This document shows, piece after piece, positions 36,009 to 47,432 of a stretch of 64,000 nucleotides of DNA. Within the stretch, counting starts at the first letter, position 1. Each line of letters opens with the position of its first letter. Source of the DNA: Sambucus nigra (Eukaryota; Streptophyta; Magnoliopsida; Dipsacales; Adoxaceae); the NCBI GenBank assembly GCA_949130495.1, contig OX422221.1, positions 158,257,241 to 158,321,240 on the forward strand, given 5' to 3'. The notes below the pieces were generated by a model. It had not been told where the DNA came from. It saw only the letters and a program-made list of their open reading frames with translations, and searched no databases. The position numbers were made by a program, and so were the translations under genes.

Positions 36009-39000
36009 TGTAATACCCCGTATTTTTATGCTATATTAATTTGGGGATTTATTAAATTTAATGTGAGTGAATTATTTAATAAAAATTCAAAAATTAATTA
36101 TGTTATAATTATTAACGTGACGAGAGTTAGTAATTATGGTAAATTTATTGAATATTATTATGAGAAAAGTAATATATTATATTGGTTATATTGAATGTCA
36201 TGAGTGAATTAAATGACAATTTTGGAAATTTGAATCGGGACGCGCCCGTGTCGCGTCGGGACTAAATTTTATAAGTTGTTCGTATGGTCGTTTTTAGTGT
36301 GCCAACGCGTCCGGAAGGGTCGAGATAGTCAGAAAAGTGTACCCGGGGGTTTAGTTTGGGTCTCGGGGCATTTTTAGGCCTAATTAGTACCCCGGGAGGG
36401 CAATTTAGTCATTTCACCTTTTTGGGTAATTAAACCCACGAAATGCAACAACCTATATCAGCCATTTAGGTTAGTCTTTTAGGGTTATAATATTCAGAAC
36501 ACAAGTGACGGCCATTGGAGAAGAGAGGAGAGAGCTCCAAGGCAATTCAAGGCCAAAAAGTCATCGGTTTGCACCGCCGCCACCACCAACGCGTAGATCG
36601 CGAGAAGGGGAACGCAACCACACCGGATTCATCTGCAAACCAGACTTCCAAAAATCCCAGGCAAGTATTTATCTTACGTATTTTCGTTAGTGCAATCTTC
36701 ATGTTAGTTTAGGAATGATTAGAGATGATAAATATGGAAGAAAACCCAATTTGTATTAGGAAAATGCACGTAGTATTGATGTATATGAAATTCTGGAATC
36801 CTTGCCATGTAGAGGAATATAACCCACGAAATTTGGATGATATATTAAGAGGAAATTCTGGTAAAAACAGATTAGAACCATGATTAAGAAAAACTCTAGG
36901 GTTCTTGATAATTAGATGAGATTTTGGCTTAATTATCCATGTTTAATGTTAGATATATACATGCTTTACGTTGAAAACATCTGCTATATTGATATAATGT
37001 TAGTAGTAGGATTTTTGGGACGTTTAGAATGGAAAAACATGGTTTTGGATGAAGAAAATTGGTAGAACCTGTAACTGCATTTCTGCAGATTTTTCGCAGA
37101 CCTACTTGATCGATCGATCGAGCCTAGAGCTTCGATCGATCGAAGGTTCGATCGATCGAGCCCCAGACCTCGATCGATCGACCCCTCCTGGCAGACTCCT
37201 ATTTCCCTTATTTAATTAGTTAAATTAAATTTATCGTGAAATAATTCTTGGGTGTTCTTCATAAAATGTTTTGGGAGATAGGAAAGACCAGTAGGACTTA
37301 TGAATAAGTGTTGGGAACTTTATTATGAGACGAGAATTTTGCTTTTGGGATAATCATATAATAAACGATGAAACTACGTATTCCAAGTGAGAGATTTCGG
37401 CGAATAGTTATGTTAGTGAATAGAGGTATACCTACTGAATTTTCCTAATTGGAAGAATAGAGTCCACGAGTATCACGAAATAAGTGAGAAAACCCTTCGA
37501 GTTAAGGTTAGAGATGAAACCTTATACGTAATACTAATAATGTGAAATTAAGGAAATGGTATAATTATGGGTGACGAGAAGAACCTATATTAATATAATA
37601 ACTGTGGTATATTTATATAATTGTGTGTACATATATTATATACATGTGAAAAACATACCGCGCTACTTGCTATCCTTGAGGTTACCGCGCTGGGACAGTC
37701 TTATCTCGATGGGACCTTTATGGGGGATATTGACTTGTACCTTAGAAGATAGATATCCTTGGTACAGGCTATCGAATTGATAGTTCAGACGGTCCTAAGA
37801 GACGCGAGTATGTGCCATCCTCTTAGAGACTTGGAATCTATGCTTCGCCTCGATATTTTTTGTGTATGTGATTAATACAATTCGAGAGTGATTACGAAAT
37901 TGTATTCCCCTTGATATGAGTGGTATGGGGTTTGGATAGTAGAAGTATGCACGCACCATAGTTTTATTTGGGGTGCTATTATTATATATATTATACGAGT
38001 AGTTCATATATATATGAGATTCGGGGATTTGAAACTGCCTACTGTGATTTGATAAGTAGGACATGATTGATGACTCAAATTTAAATACTTGTTTTGAGAA
38101 AGTATAATATGTCACTGGAAAACTTTATTGATTTTATAAAGTTAAAATGGAGAACTTTGGTTACTAATGGAAACATTCTTTTCAAAATGGAATCGTTGAA
38201 TTTTAAATCTTACGTGTAATCTAAGATAAGTTAAATTCTTGGGAAGGTTAGTATGATAAAATATAAGATAAACCGTTGGGAAGGTTAGTGCGATAGGTGT
38301 GCACATTAGAAGAGAGGTGAGAATTTCTCAAGAGAGTGTCGCACTAATATGTTGTTGCATTGGCCTGTATTAATTTAAATACTTGCTAAACGTATTTTAA
38401 ATCAAACACACTTTCGGGCTCTGACCCGTTTCTTTTTCTCTCTCTCTCTCTTGTATATATATGTATATATTTCAGGTGCCCAGACACAGGGGCGTCTTGC
38501 TTAGGATCCCTTGAGAGGAACGTGCTGCAGCTTAGGTGGGAGTTGCGGGTCACTTGCGTAGACGTCTTCCTTTATTGACTCCACTTCTAGCATTCTCATT
38601 TATTGGGCATGTGTCGCCCTTTCCATTATTTCATTGTTATTGGGACATTTTTATTTCAGTTATTTCCAGTATTGTTACTATGGATTTATTCAGTTTAGTT
38701 ATGTGACTTTATATTTCGCATGTTGACATTCGATTTACGAATGTTTTAAATTAATTGGATTGTGTTCTAGGTTTTATTGTGGTGTGATTCTTAATTGTTG
38801 GAATGTTGTTAATAAATAAATAAATCTTTTTCTTTAAATAAAATTTGGAAAGTATGTATGAAAATGGTCTTGACACTTAGCTTAATTGTTTAGGGTGTTA
38901 AATTGGAAAATTTATTTTTATCGACAGTGATGCTGAGGATGAACCAACTGTTTACCTTGATTTAATTTAATAAAGGAGTGATCGCCCGGTATTTAATTAG

Positions 39001-39013
39001 GCGGGGTGTCACA
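36009..39013 (+). repeat. 3' LTR of the Tekay element
   Basis: 3005 bp, starting with the full TGTAATACCCC. Followed by the CAAAA target duplication. Carries the second GATCGATC cluster (37107-37183). Confidence 0.95.
37107..37183. repeat. GATCGATC palindrome cluster in the Tekay 3' LTR
   Basis: Same four blocks and spacing as 29243-29319, without change. Confidence 0.9.
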
Positions 39014-39285
39014 CAAAACTAATTATCACATGGAGCATAACTAGACTGTTTGCATGTCTATTCATGTGATTTTAAATGAAAATTATTTTTTTATGAAGAT
39101 AATCATATGCATGGTAGTTACAAGGTCCGATCTTATCATTCTCAAGTTTGTGAAAAGGAAGAAGAAGAGAAGATGAGTGATAAGTAGGAGAGTGAGATTC
39201 AAGTTACCTTTCATGAGTTACATACAGATTCTTTAAAGTTAAAAAAGGAAAATTTGAAATTAGAGACAAAGTTGAAAGAAAATGT

Positions 39286-40116
39286 TGTGGAATTTGGCTC
39301 AAAATACACATGGCAATAGGTTCTCTGCAGCAAAAAAATTTCTTCATTATAATGAAGGGGTCTGTCTGGGCATGGATGTTTCCAGAGTTTTTTTTTCCTG
39401 TTTGACCTTGGGAGGTGTGATCAGTGAAGGCATAGGTTCGCTACAGCGATGCTATAGTGAACATGTCTACGATAAGGGTTTTAAGTTAGGGGCATTTTGG
39501 ATGTTTTATCACAAATGTATTTCACCTATAAAAGTAAATATATATAAGGGTTAAAACACTAAGTAAATGGATGCTCTCTTGAGAGATAAAGACCGAGAAA
39601 CTGGGTCTTCTTCATAAGGTGGAGGTTTAGGGTGAGCGGTGAAGAATTTTTCCTCTCACCCGTGGGTATTTCTCAAAGATGGAATAAGGGTGTGAATGTG
39701 GGTGTTTCATTCATGGTAGGTATTCTTCAGCTGTAATGTGTGGAGAATTTATCGTCCGTTTATATGGGAGTGAGATACACCAGACTGGGTACATTGGAAA
39801 CACTTGAGGGAAAGAGATTGAGAGGATTCTTGTTTTAGAACTTAAAGTCACTTGGGTGGAGAGTTGGTATATGGTGGCTATACGGTAACTAGGTTGGAGA
39901 GTAGGGGGAAGTGATTTATCCTTATATATTCTCTATTGTACTTATAATTTGTTCAAATATAGCGGAATTGAGCCTCTCCATGGATGTAGCCAAATTAGTG
40001 AACCATGCATATTGTGTTTTTGTCTCTCTTGTTTACTACCATTTTATCTTGATTATATCTGAGGTTATGTTTTATTGAAGGTTTCCCAAATAATTTGGGT
40101 ATCGAGACACAATAAT
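39286..40116 (+). repeat. 5' LTR of the small non-coding element
   Basis: Pairs with 41233-42046. Shared segments include TGGATGCTCTCTTGAG and CCTCTTATATTCTCTATTGTA-like stretches, with many substitutions and gaps. Confidence 0.7.
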
Positions 40117-41232
40117 TAGTATCAAAGTTTTTGGTGTGCCCAAAGTGTTTGTCCAAAATTCAGATGAGATATGGTGTCAAAACACTAGTGCTTCGATTTT
40201 TTAGGTGTGTTCATTAAATCATGAAAGGGGATGTTGCTTCACTTGTGTAGGTGGGGGTATATAATGGTAATGGGTACTTCGCTCTCAGTGATGTACAATG
40301 GATGTCATTTTTGTTAATATATGTCGTGTATCGGGGTGGATGGAATAATGGAATATAAATAAAGATATAGGGGTGTGATTTCTAGCTCGGAATGTAATTG
40401 GAAATGGTGTGATATCCACTCGTAAGGTCTATTGATTATGGTTTTATTTTCACATGAAAGAAAATTAATTATAGGGGATATTGTTATAGAATGTCTACAT
40501 CCAATGATAATGAGAATCACTACACGTGGATGGAAATGAGTCATTTTTTGATTTGATATTTGAAACAAGGATGGTGGTGAGTCGGGAAGTACCTCAAAAT
40601 CGTTAGCGATATATGCTAGAATTTTCGAGATATTCTCACAATCTCCAACAGTGATAAATTCCAAGGATAATGGTGCTAGATTATAAGTGGAGTTTACAAA
40701 TCACATGGTGTTGTGTGAATTTTGTGTGATTGGTTGATGTCTCTGGATTCATCTCAATGGTTTTGGGGGAACAAGGTACATAAGTGGGGAAGGCATTCCA
40801 AATAATCTCGTTTACAATCGATGAGTTGGGTATGTGTTCCGACAGACGATGGTGAGAGAAACCATGCTAGTGAATGAGTGAGGCCGAGTTCCCTCTTCGG
40901 AGTCGATGGCTATGTTTGAATGGTTATAGCTTCATTTATCAAGTGGCCCTTATGTTAAAATTCAAATGATGTACAAGAAAAGAGTTGAAAATTTCAAGTT
41001 GCAATGGGTCTATTTGTAAGGGAAGGTGTTTACTAGGAGGAAAATTTTTCGCACATTAATTGGATCTTTTAAGAGGCATTGAACGATATAGGAATAGGTG
41101 AAGTTCGTATAATGAAGATCAAAGGTGGTTCTTTTAGTGGCCTGACAAATTGGGATATTCATCAAGGTAGATAATTCTCATTTGGTGGTGTCTCGGTTGT
41201 GGTTTGCATCATTTCTCACCAAGGTGGAGATT

Positions 41233-42046
41233 TATAGAATTTGGCTCAAAATACACTTAGCAATAGATTCGCTACAGTGAAGGGGGCTTACTAGTCGTGG
41301 ATGTTTCCATAAATTTTTGGCATGTCCCACTTTAGGAGGCACGACCAACAAAGGTATAGGGTCTCTGAAATGATAGGTTCGCTGTAGCCAACGAACTCAG
41401 ATCTATGAAACAAGGGTTTTAATTTGGAGGAATTTGGGGGGATTTATCATAAATGTATTTCAGCTATGAAAGGAAATTTATGAGGGTTAAAACCCTAATT
41501 TTATGGATGCTCTCTTGAGGGCTAGATAGAGAAAAAATGGGTCTTCTTCCTAAGGTGAAAGTTTGGGGTAAAAGGTGAGGGATTTTCCCTATCACCCATG
41601 GGTATTTCTCAAAGGTGGATGAAGGGTATGAGTGTGTTTCATGTATTATAGGTATTCTTTAGATGTAATTTGTAGGAGATTTCTTATCAGTTTACATGGG
41701 ATCGGGATACACCAAATTGGGTATATGGGAAATAATTGAGGGGAAGAGATTGATGGGGTTCTTGGCTTAGAACTTAGATTTACTTAGGTGAAAATTTGGT
41801 GTACAGGGGATATCCCTGATTTGGGTAGGAGAGCAGAGGATATGTGATTTATCCTTGTATATTCTCTATTGTAATTGTAATTTCTTGAAATAAATGTAGC
41901 CAAATGGGTGAACCACGTATATTATGTTGTTATCTACATTATTTATGTCTTTATGTGCTTTCCATTATTACAATTTTATCTTGATAATATCTGAGGTCAT
42001 GGTTGATTCGAAGTTATCCCAATAAATTGGTCGTCGGGGCACAATA
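41233..42046 (+). repeat. 3' LTR of the small non-coding element
   Basis: Pairs with 39286-40116. Preceded by the purine tract AAGGTGGAGATT. Confidence 0.7.
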
Positions 42047-42637
42047 CATGCCATAGGAAATAATAATAAATTGATTGAAGCTTTTAGGGCATGCGAGAAG
42101 ACTCCTAGGGATAAGATCGAATACGTTGAAGGGAGGGATAACCTTCATGGATTGTTTGAAAATATGAAAAATTCCCTAAAATTTTTTTAATCTGAACTTT
42201 TGTAGTTAGAAGATGAATTAAAAGACTTAAATCGTGTAAAATTTGATTTGGAATCTAGGTCGAAAAAGTTTGATAAAAGTTTAGGAACTGTCCAAATAAA
42301 AAATGATAAGATAGGTCTAGGTCATAAGGATCCTAATATTTTCGCTCCTAAATCCTAGACCAATATTTTAAGAGAGTCGGTCGTAGCTAAGGACATTCCC
42401 AAAGGTATCATTTATCATGTTTAAATATTCTCACATTACGGTATGAAAGGTCACCTTAGGAGGTTTTATTACGATCTTCGAAGAGATCCTAGAAAGTCAA
42501 AATCTCATGTCAGTATGGTTGACAAAATCTAAGGCATTAAGTCATCATCTATTTGGGTTAGGAAATCTGGTTTAGAGGCACTTAATGTTAGACTTGTTGA
42601 TTATCACATTCCTTCCCATGATATCTCTTATGAGTGA

Positions 42638-42891
42638 TTTTGTTTGCATGTTTTTCATGCACTAGCCTTATGCTTCATTTTATATTTTGTAACTAGTGCA
42701 AATTCTTCATTTTTTTGATTCTATATGAGGAATACAAATGATTTTGTTTTATTTTGAGACATTTTTTTGGTGAAAAATTTATTAAAAAAATTAAAAAAGT
42801 ATTTTGTTTTGTTTATGTAGTAGTTTTAGACATTTTATGTGGCATATTGGTATTTTAATCCCATTCATTCCATGCTTTCCTTATGCCTAGA
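42638..42891 (+). other. 3' internal region of copia copy 2
   Basis: Non-coding. TTTGCATGTTTTTCATGC and ATGTGGCATATTGGT have counterparts after the copy 1 gag, so this is the start of the family's non-coding 3' part, cut off at 42892. Confidence 0.55.
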
Positions 42892-44292
42892 TGTGACAAC
42901 CCCTAAATCTAAACTAGATTGATCAGGTCTAAAATAAATAAAGCAGTCGTTGAAACGATTGAGTATCATTATAAGCATGTGATAAATGTAAATGATATTC
43001 ATAAACTAAATAATTGAATACAACCAAAAGAACAACCCAATATAAACCTTTGATACCATAATCATCAACAGTAATAAAGCCCAACACTAGAAGTATAAAC
43101 GTCTCAATATAAAACCAACTCTCCAAATAGAGAAATAACTACTAAATATACGAAACGACATAAATTCAAATATAAATATAAATAGTAAGCATGTGGTCTC
43201 GACATCTACATCCTACAAGATGAACAACTGCAAAGTGCAAGAGGAAATCAGGGGTGGGGTTGCACCAGCGGCCAATGTCCTGAAAAAAGAATTCAACAAC
43301 AATGCTAACAATAAGTTTTCGAAGAGTAAGACTATAACTAATATTTGGCTACAATATCGCTACACATTTTCCTCATATATTTTAATTATTTTTAATTTAT
43401 CCCAACCCAAAAGAGTCCTCAATATCACATTCATCTAACTCCTAAACCCAAGTAAACCCCATGATCACATAGTATTCATCTCAATTGATCGTAAGTAAAG
43501 GTTCTATAATCATCTCAGTACTTAACTCTCTAAATATATAATGAAAGACCGTCTCTAAGTCTAATATCACATAAGTAAGGTCTCATCTACAGACATATAA
43601 TAGGATCCATTTGAGCCCGCAAAAAATGAAGGCATATCTTTATCGCCTTTAGAGATCCCTTGTGTGTACTGATTCGATACGAATATTCCATATTTATCCC
43701 TCTAATTATGGTCTTTTATAGTCCCAAACGTCACATTTATACAAAACTTTGCTCATATTTATTGCAACTAACCTTTATGGAAAGTGTTTCGTGTTTTGTG
43801 GTATATCATCCAATTGGACGTAAGAGAATAGCCAAAATGATGAAAATAATGTGAGAAATGAAAGTTAAGGGGAAAATGGTCATTTTTATCCAAAACCCGA
43901 AGAAGGAGCCATCTTAAATTTGAATATCTCAAGTTCATGAGAACATAGGAAGAAATGTCACCTCAATTTGAGTTACGGTGAAGAAGCTACAGTGATGTGA
44001 AGTTGGAGAAAAGTTCAAAGGGTAAAAACTATAAATAGTGGAAAGTTACCCGTTACACGTGCAAACCCTGTCCTAGAAACTGAACCGTTTCGATTCTGGA
44101 GTGAACCGGTCCATTTTCCTTAAGGGCTTGGTTCTAGGGTTCAGTTTGTCTCTAGGGTTTAGTTTTTTAGGGTATTTTCTATCCTTTCCTATTTTGTAGC
44201 TAAAGTTGTTAGGGTCCATGTTTAGCACTTTGGCCATTTTTTGGCACTTACATAGTTCATCTAGGAGTCTCATCCTTTAGACTTTACATATT
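42892..44292. other. Probable LTR remnant interrupting copia copy 2
   Basis: Begins TGTGACAACCCCTAAATC, resembling a Ty3 LTR terminus (here perhaps the end of a minus-strand LTR), and has no coding content. Its right part contains the target site of Tat element B (ATTAG at 44293). The sequence resumes at 54992, where I could not find its end. Confidence 0.4.
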
Positions 44293-44297
44293 ATTAG

Positions 44298-44702
44298 TGT
44301 GGAGGCAATTGTTATGCAACACAAATAAATACGAGAGAAGCAATTATTAAGGAAGAATAAGAAATATAATATGCCAATCACACAAAAAAGGATGTACATG
44401 GTTCAGCAAGGATGTGCCTACGTCCACGGTGGTGCAGTCGATATTATTTCTATATACTCCGGAGAGTAATTACAGAGGATACAACTTGTCCTTTTGCCCC
44501 GGACCTAGGGTTTAATATATACATGTACATGTAGGTAAGTGGAGGTGATGGGTTTCTCCACGTTTTCCATCTCCCGTGTAACTTCCAATTGTGGAAACGT
44601 GGGGGAGACCGGATCAATATAAGAGATGAGGGGCCCGGACTTTGGGCCTCCAGGGCTGGGCTACTCGTCCGGGCCCATGGTTCTAAATTTTGGGTACCCA
44701 TA
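44298..44702 (-). repeat. LTR of Tat element B (3' in element orientation)
   Basis: 405 bp, TGTGGAGGC...ACCCATA on the plus strand. Pairs with 54582-54986 at well above 90% identity by eye. The terminal TA next to CCCA could lie outside a canonical TG...CA end, but the ATTAG duplications support the limits given. Confidence 0.9.
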
Positions 44703-45081
44703 ATTGCCCCTAAATTTTTTGGGTCATGTTTATGGGTTCAATGGATTTAAATGATCAGCCATTATGGCTGATTTGCGATTCTTCAAAAACTGTGAAGTTG
44801 ATTTGGCGGCACCCGCTTAGCTTATTGTGCGCTATGATTAGAATTTGAAGGCTTGTTGGGATAGCCACTTTTTCTCCCGTCGCTTCAGCCTTTCCAGTAC
44901 TCTTCTATCTTCAGAGAACCTTAGCGCCTCGTACCTTCTTCTCTCAATTTCCATTTCCATTATTTCTTAGTTATCTGAGCTCGTGCTTCTTCATCACCTG
45001 AAACGATCTTCTATTTTGTAAGTTTGATGTGCCCTTTCTTTGTACTTTCTCTTTGGTTTGTAGCTTTTATTGGGTCTTCTA
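44703..45081. other. Polypurine-like tract of Tat B and leader of antisense ORF1
   Basis: On the minus strand 44703-44723 (AAAAAATTTAGGGGCAAT) abuts the LTR and is the likely polypurine tract. On the plus strand this is the upstream region of antisense ORF1. A GT-AG leader intron can be read at 45018-45063 (TTTTG|TAAGT style donor, TTTGTAG acceptor) just before the ATG at 45082. Confidence 0.5.
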
Positions 45082-47249
45082 ATGGCGAAGATTGGGAATA
45101 GGTCAATCTTCGAATTTAGGAAATTTTACAACATTCCTGAGTGGGTAGATATTGAGTGTTGTGCCTCCCCTCCTAGGAATGTTAGGGATATAGATGATGC
45201 TCACTGGATCCATGTTCTGTTACATTCCCAGGGGGGACTCACTTTCCCTCCCAATGATTTGTTCCTGCATTTCTTTGGCTATTTCAATATTGTTCCTGCA
45301 CAATACTCGCCCAATGTGTGGAAAATAGTAAATGGCGTCCATAGGATAAATCAATTGTATGGTACTAGGTTAGGACTTGCCGAGGTCTGTTTCTGTTATT
45401 CCTTTTCTCAAACTAGTTCAGGTGTCTTATACCTCAAAGCTAGGATCCCTGATAGGGTATTGGTAGTAAACTTACCTGATTCCCATAAGGACTACTGGAA
45501 AGAAGGTTTCCTTGTTAGGAATTGACAGTTCCCTCCCCAATTTGAAGGGTCGAGGTCTAAGAGGTTCTCTGTTCCTTTTTACGGGGAGGAATATATAGGT
45601 AGACATTGTACTTTTATTTCAACTTTTGCTGATTTGTGACCTTTCTAAAGCTTCTTTGCTTTTTCTTGCACAGCAAAGTCAAAGAAACTGGAATCTGTAC
45701 TCAACGAGGTCCGTCTTTCAGAATTGGTAAAGGCTTGGAAAATCAGGGAGCCCTTAGGTGACGGTGAGCACCCCAGATCTGCTGCCTTCCTGCTCGAGTA
45801 TAAGAACGTCGGCTCCATCTTCATAGCGAGGCCTGTGGATAGTATACCAGAGTTTGATTCCTTCGAAGATACTGCTGCAGAGCCTATCCAACTAGACGAG
45901 GAGGAGAGCAGCTCTGAGAGTGACTTTGCAGGTATCGTGAGCAATTTGGGTGGAAGGAGCTTTGACAGTAGCAGTTCCTCTGATCGTGAGGAGGTTTCTG
46001 AAGCTCGGAGATCGTCGAGCACTTCTAGCAGCTCAAGTGAAGACATGGTTCCTCCAAGGAATAACTTGATTAGAGACGATGATGATGAGGACCACATGTT
46101 CCTTGCACAGAGGTCGAAGAAATAAAAAGCTACTTTTGGGGCCGTGGCTACTGGTTCCCGGTCCTCCGCTCAGGAGCAGGAGAGGAGGAGGAAGGAAGAG
46201 GAGCTGGTGAAAGAGAGAGAGAGGAAAAAAGAAGAAGAGAGGAAGAAGTTAGAAGCTAAGAGGAGAGCGGAGGAGAGGAAGAAGAGGGAGATCGATAAGG
46301 AGGAAGAGAAGAGAAGGGCTGAGATGAGGACTAAGGTTGGGCAGGCCTTAGTCCCAGTATCTGCTCTGCCTGAAGGGGCCTTCGTGGCAATTTCTCCTCA
46401 GCTGGCCCCGGCTCTGCTCGAGAGAGCTGTCCTACCGGCTGATCGCCAATGGGCAGTAGGTTCAGAGCACCTGGCCCTTCAGGCTAGTTAGAGGCTTGCT
46501 CTGGTAAGGTTTCTTTTTCTCTTGCATTTTTCTGACTTACCTAATTTTCCTCTTCTAATATCTTCTCTTTTTTGTAGTTTTTTACTGACTTCACCGTGCT
46601 GTATCGTTCACGCGACGAGCTGGTGAAGAAGAACAGTGAATTGGAGCAAGAAAACTCTGCGCTGAAGCTGAAGGGTAAGGAGCTCAAAGCCAGTTTTAAG
46701 GCTGTTAACTCTGCTCGGATTTCATTCGATTTGGCTATTGCAACTGCGAGCAAGGATAAGGATGCGGCGATCACGGAGCTACGGGAGCTGAGGCAGGCCT
46801 ACGACCACGTTTTCTCGAGCAAACTTGTTGTGCTAGAGGAGAAAAGGGTGCTTGTTAAAGAGCTGAAGAAGAAGGAGTTCGAGGCTATCATTGCCAAGGA
46901 ATACTCTTACAACTTAGGATGGGCTGCGGCATACGAAGATGCTGAAGTTCAGATAGGCTATATCAGCCATCTGAACTTCAAGAAAGGATGGAATAAGGCT
47001 CTCGTAGCTGCTGGGGTGGATGTTGCATCCCCACTTTTCGACGAGCACGACCCAGGGTCGAGGCCAGTTGTAGACGAGGACCCTCCCCCAGCTATTAAAG
47101 GCCCTGATCATGTCCCTCAGGCGACTCCTGCTAGCGTTTCTCTTATTGAGGGGATGGAGGTCATCCCTGCCGAGGACAGTGCTCCTGCTGATGCTGATAA
47201 GGAGAAAGGGCCATCCACCTCTGGGCCTCCTGAGGTTGCTAATTTATAG
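45082..47249 (+). pseudogene. Antisense spliced ORF1 of Tat element B (Transposase_28-like plus coiled coil)
   Basis: Exons 45082-45598, 45674-46503 and 46578-47249, with introns ATATAG|GTAGAC...CACAG and GCTCTG|GTAAGG...TTGTAG, join to 673 codons without a frameshift. Exon 1 has the Transposase_28-like core PNVWKIVNGVHRINQLYGTR and DSHKDYWKEGFLVRN. Exon 2 has PRSAAFLLEYKNVGSIFIAR, then Ser/Asp-rich and very basic Arg/Lys/Glu segments. Exon 3 is a coiled coil with GWAAAYED and FKKGWNKALVAAGVD. It matches the Tat A gene at 447-2631 along its whole length, with the same intron phases (1 and 0). Three stops: TGA 45523 (Trp in Tat A), TAA 46123, TAG 46489. It is antisense to its host element. Function unknown. 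Confidence 0.75.
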
Positions 47250-47432
47250 GGTCTTTGTATTTTTGCATTTTCTAGTCTGTAAATTTTCTTTCTTCAGTCT
47301 GATGTAACTTTAATTTTTATTAATGAAAAAGCTTCCTTTCTGCTAGTGCTGATCTCTTTCTCTCCTTTATCTTTCTTTCACTTGTAGTTAGTTGATGTGG
47401 ATTATTACATTCCTGTTACTTCCTAGTTGGGT

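Larger units (their letters stand above)
28121..39013 (+). mobile_element. Tekay/Del-type chromovirus (Ty3), nearly complete
   Basis: 10.9 kb, flanked by CAAAA on both sides (28116-28120 and 39014-39018). It has two 3-kb LTRs, a tRNA-iMet primer site, Gag-protease, RT-RNase H-integrase, a C-terminal chromodomain and a polypurine tract, in the order gag-PR-RT-RH-IN-CHD. The first LTR base is C where T is expected. By eye I count about 35 substitutions between the LTRs over some 3 kb (about 1%), so it is young. Coding is nevertheless broken by five nonsense codons and two frameshifts. It lies within the copia copy 2 gag. Confidence 0.95.
39286..42046 (+). mobile_element. Small non-coding LTR retroelement
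   Basis: Two direct repeats of about 830 and 815 bp (39286-40116 and 41233-42046) start with GAATTTGGCTCAAAATACAC after TGTG or TATA and end near ACACAATA. After the first is TTAGTATCAAAG, a decayed tRNA-iMet primer site. Before the second is AAGGTGGAGATT, a copia-like polypurine tract. The 1.1-kb interior has no coding similarity. Its size lies between classical TRIM and LARD elements. It interrupts the coiled-coil part of the copia copy 2 gag. The presumed target duplications (AATGT and CATGC) match poorly and the LTRs are clearly diverged, so the insertion is old. Confidence 0.75.
26518..42637 (+). pseudogene. Gag of copia copy 2, split by three nested insertions
   Basis: The pieces are 26518-26986, 27605-28120, 39019-39285 and about 42047-42637. 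In order they match the intact Gag at 15670-17532: start MDFNREGSYITRP and YWKDWKRFF, then DSSFNLGEP, then IGDLQTYEMN, a knuckle remnant YECQRLGHNAFECP, the coiled coil (LKLKKENLKLETKLKEN; LNRVKFDLESRSKKFDKSLG), KGHLRRFYYDLR, and the end WVRKSGLEALNVRLVDYHIP. There are many stops. As in copy 1, coding stops just after WVRKSxL and the next 250 bases (to 42891) resemble copy 1's non-coding 3' region, so no pol was present between them. Confidence 0.8.
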
